Below are positions 23,588 to 23,796 of a DNA stretch of 23,796 bases, piece by piece; positions within the stretch are counted from its first letter, which is position 1, and each line of letters starts with the position of its first letter. The notes under the pieces were generated by a model. It was not told the DNA's origin. It did not search any database and saw only the letters and a program-made list of their open reading frames with translations. Position numbers and translations under genes: made by a program. The DNA is from IMCC26077 sp964561165 (GTDB taxonomy: Bacteria > Actinomycetota > Actinomycetes > Nanopelagicales > Nanopelagicaceae): the NCBI GenBank assembly GCA_964561165.1, contig CAZLOJ010000018.1, positions 1 through 23,796 of the forward strand. The letters are read 5' to 3'.

Positions 23588-23796
23588 ATGATTGGAGCTT
23601 CGGTGCCGGTCGACGAGGGAGCAACTCGCAAGACCAATGTGACGTATGTATTAGATACCAGCGTATTGCTGGCAGATCCGACAGCGCTACATCGCTTCGA
23701 AGAACATGAAGTAATCCTGCCAATTGTTGTGATTTCTGAATTAGAGAGTAAGCGAGATCATCCAGAGCTTGGATATTTCGCCCGCACCGCGCTACG
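23588..23796 (+). CDS. PIN domain-PhoH family ATPase (5' part)
   Basis: The first 69 codons of a gene cut by the window end. The translation has a short leader (MIGASVPVDEGATRKTN) and then the start of a PIN domain: VTYVLDTSVLLADPTAL with its first acidic residue (Asp in LDTS). LPIVVISELESKRDHPELGY follows, with the next acidic positions. This pattern is that of PhoH2-type proteins, which fuse an N-terminal PIN ribonuclease to a PhoH RNA helicase-like ATPase; the ATPase part lies outside the window. A TAGATT box (23570-23575) ends 12 nt before the ATG, suggesting a very short leader. The mycobacterial homologue (Rv1095) lies in the same broad neighbourhood. Confidence 0.85.
   Translation, partial: MIGASVPVDEGATRKTNVTYVLDTSVLLADPTALHRFEEHEVILPIVVISELESKRDHPELGYFARTAL

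Overview
The window looks like chromosomal core sequence from a streamlined, moderate-GC actinobacterium. It is probably a freshwater planktonic one of the acI/Nanopelagicales type; that placement is inference. Three things point this way. The gene order follows two conserved actinobacterial blocks: rplY-pth ... mfd-lipoprotein-mazG-eno-ftsB/divIC-DUF501-ppx, and greA-DUF4307 ... SURF1 ... DUF3817-uppS-PIN/PhoH. Genes are packed with start/stop overlaps. Two secreted proteins end in a Lys-rich, two-cysteine tail of a kind I associate with this lineage. A run of exactly 100 Ns flanked by an identical 55-bp sequence shows that this is an assembled draft, probably a metagenome-derived genome.

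Layout. 1-1279: ribosomal protein L25 and peptidyl-tRNA hydrolase. 1307-4051 (minus): PEP carboxylase, convergent with pth and divergent from mfd. 4189-12806: a long co-directional run of mfd, a SurA_N-like lipoprotein, mazG, enolase, an FtsB/DivIC protein, DUF501, Ppx/GppA and a family-5 uracil-DNA glycosylase. Several of these genes overlap by a few bases. 12823-12895: a tRNA with a UAA anticodon but a short (class I) variable loop.

12896-17450 is the least ordinary part. Two large secreted paralogues of unknown function (13061-14809 plus, 14810-16411 minus) face each other with stop codons that touch. The minus-strand one has a very GC-rich leader full of inverted repeats. A Bax-inhibitor-1/YccA-like membrane protein with a strong intrinsic terminator follows. 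17455-20487: an MFS transporter divergent from a DrrAB-type ABC exporter.

20499-23796: greA and DUF4307 on the minus strand. A 49-aa membrane protein is divergent from DUF4307 across only 16 bp. SURF1, a 12-bp tandem repeat with the assembly gap, DUF3817, a short-chain-type cis-prenyltransferase and the start of a PIN-PhoH ATPase follow. The mycothiol S-conjugate amidase gene (mca), which sits in this spot in mycobacteria, is absent.

Functionally most genes are housekeeping: translation, carbon metabolism (ppc, eno), repair (mfd, udgB, mazG), septation, respiratory-chain assembly and envelope lipids. I see no CRISPR array, phage, insertion sequence or toxin island. The best candidates for undescribed biology are the secreted paralogue pair, its structured leader and the unusual tRNA.
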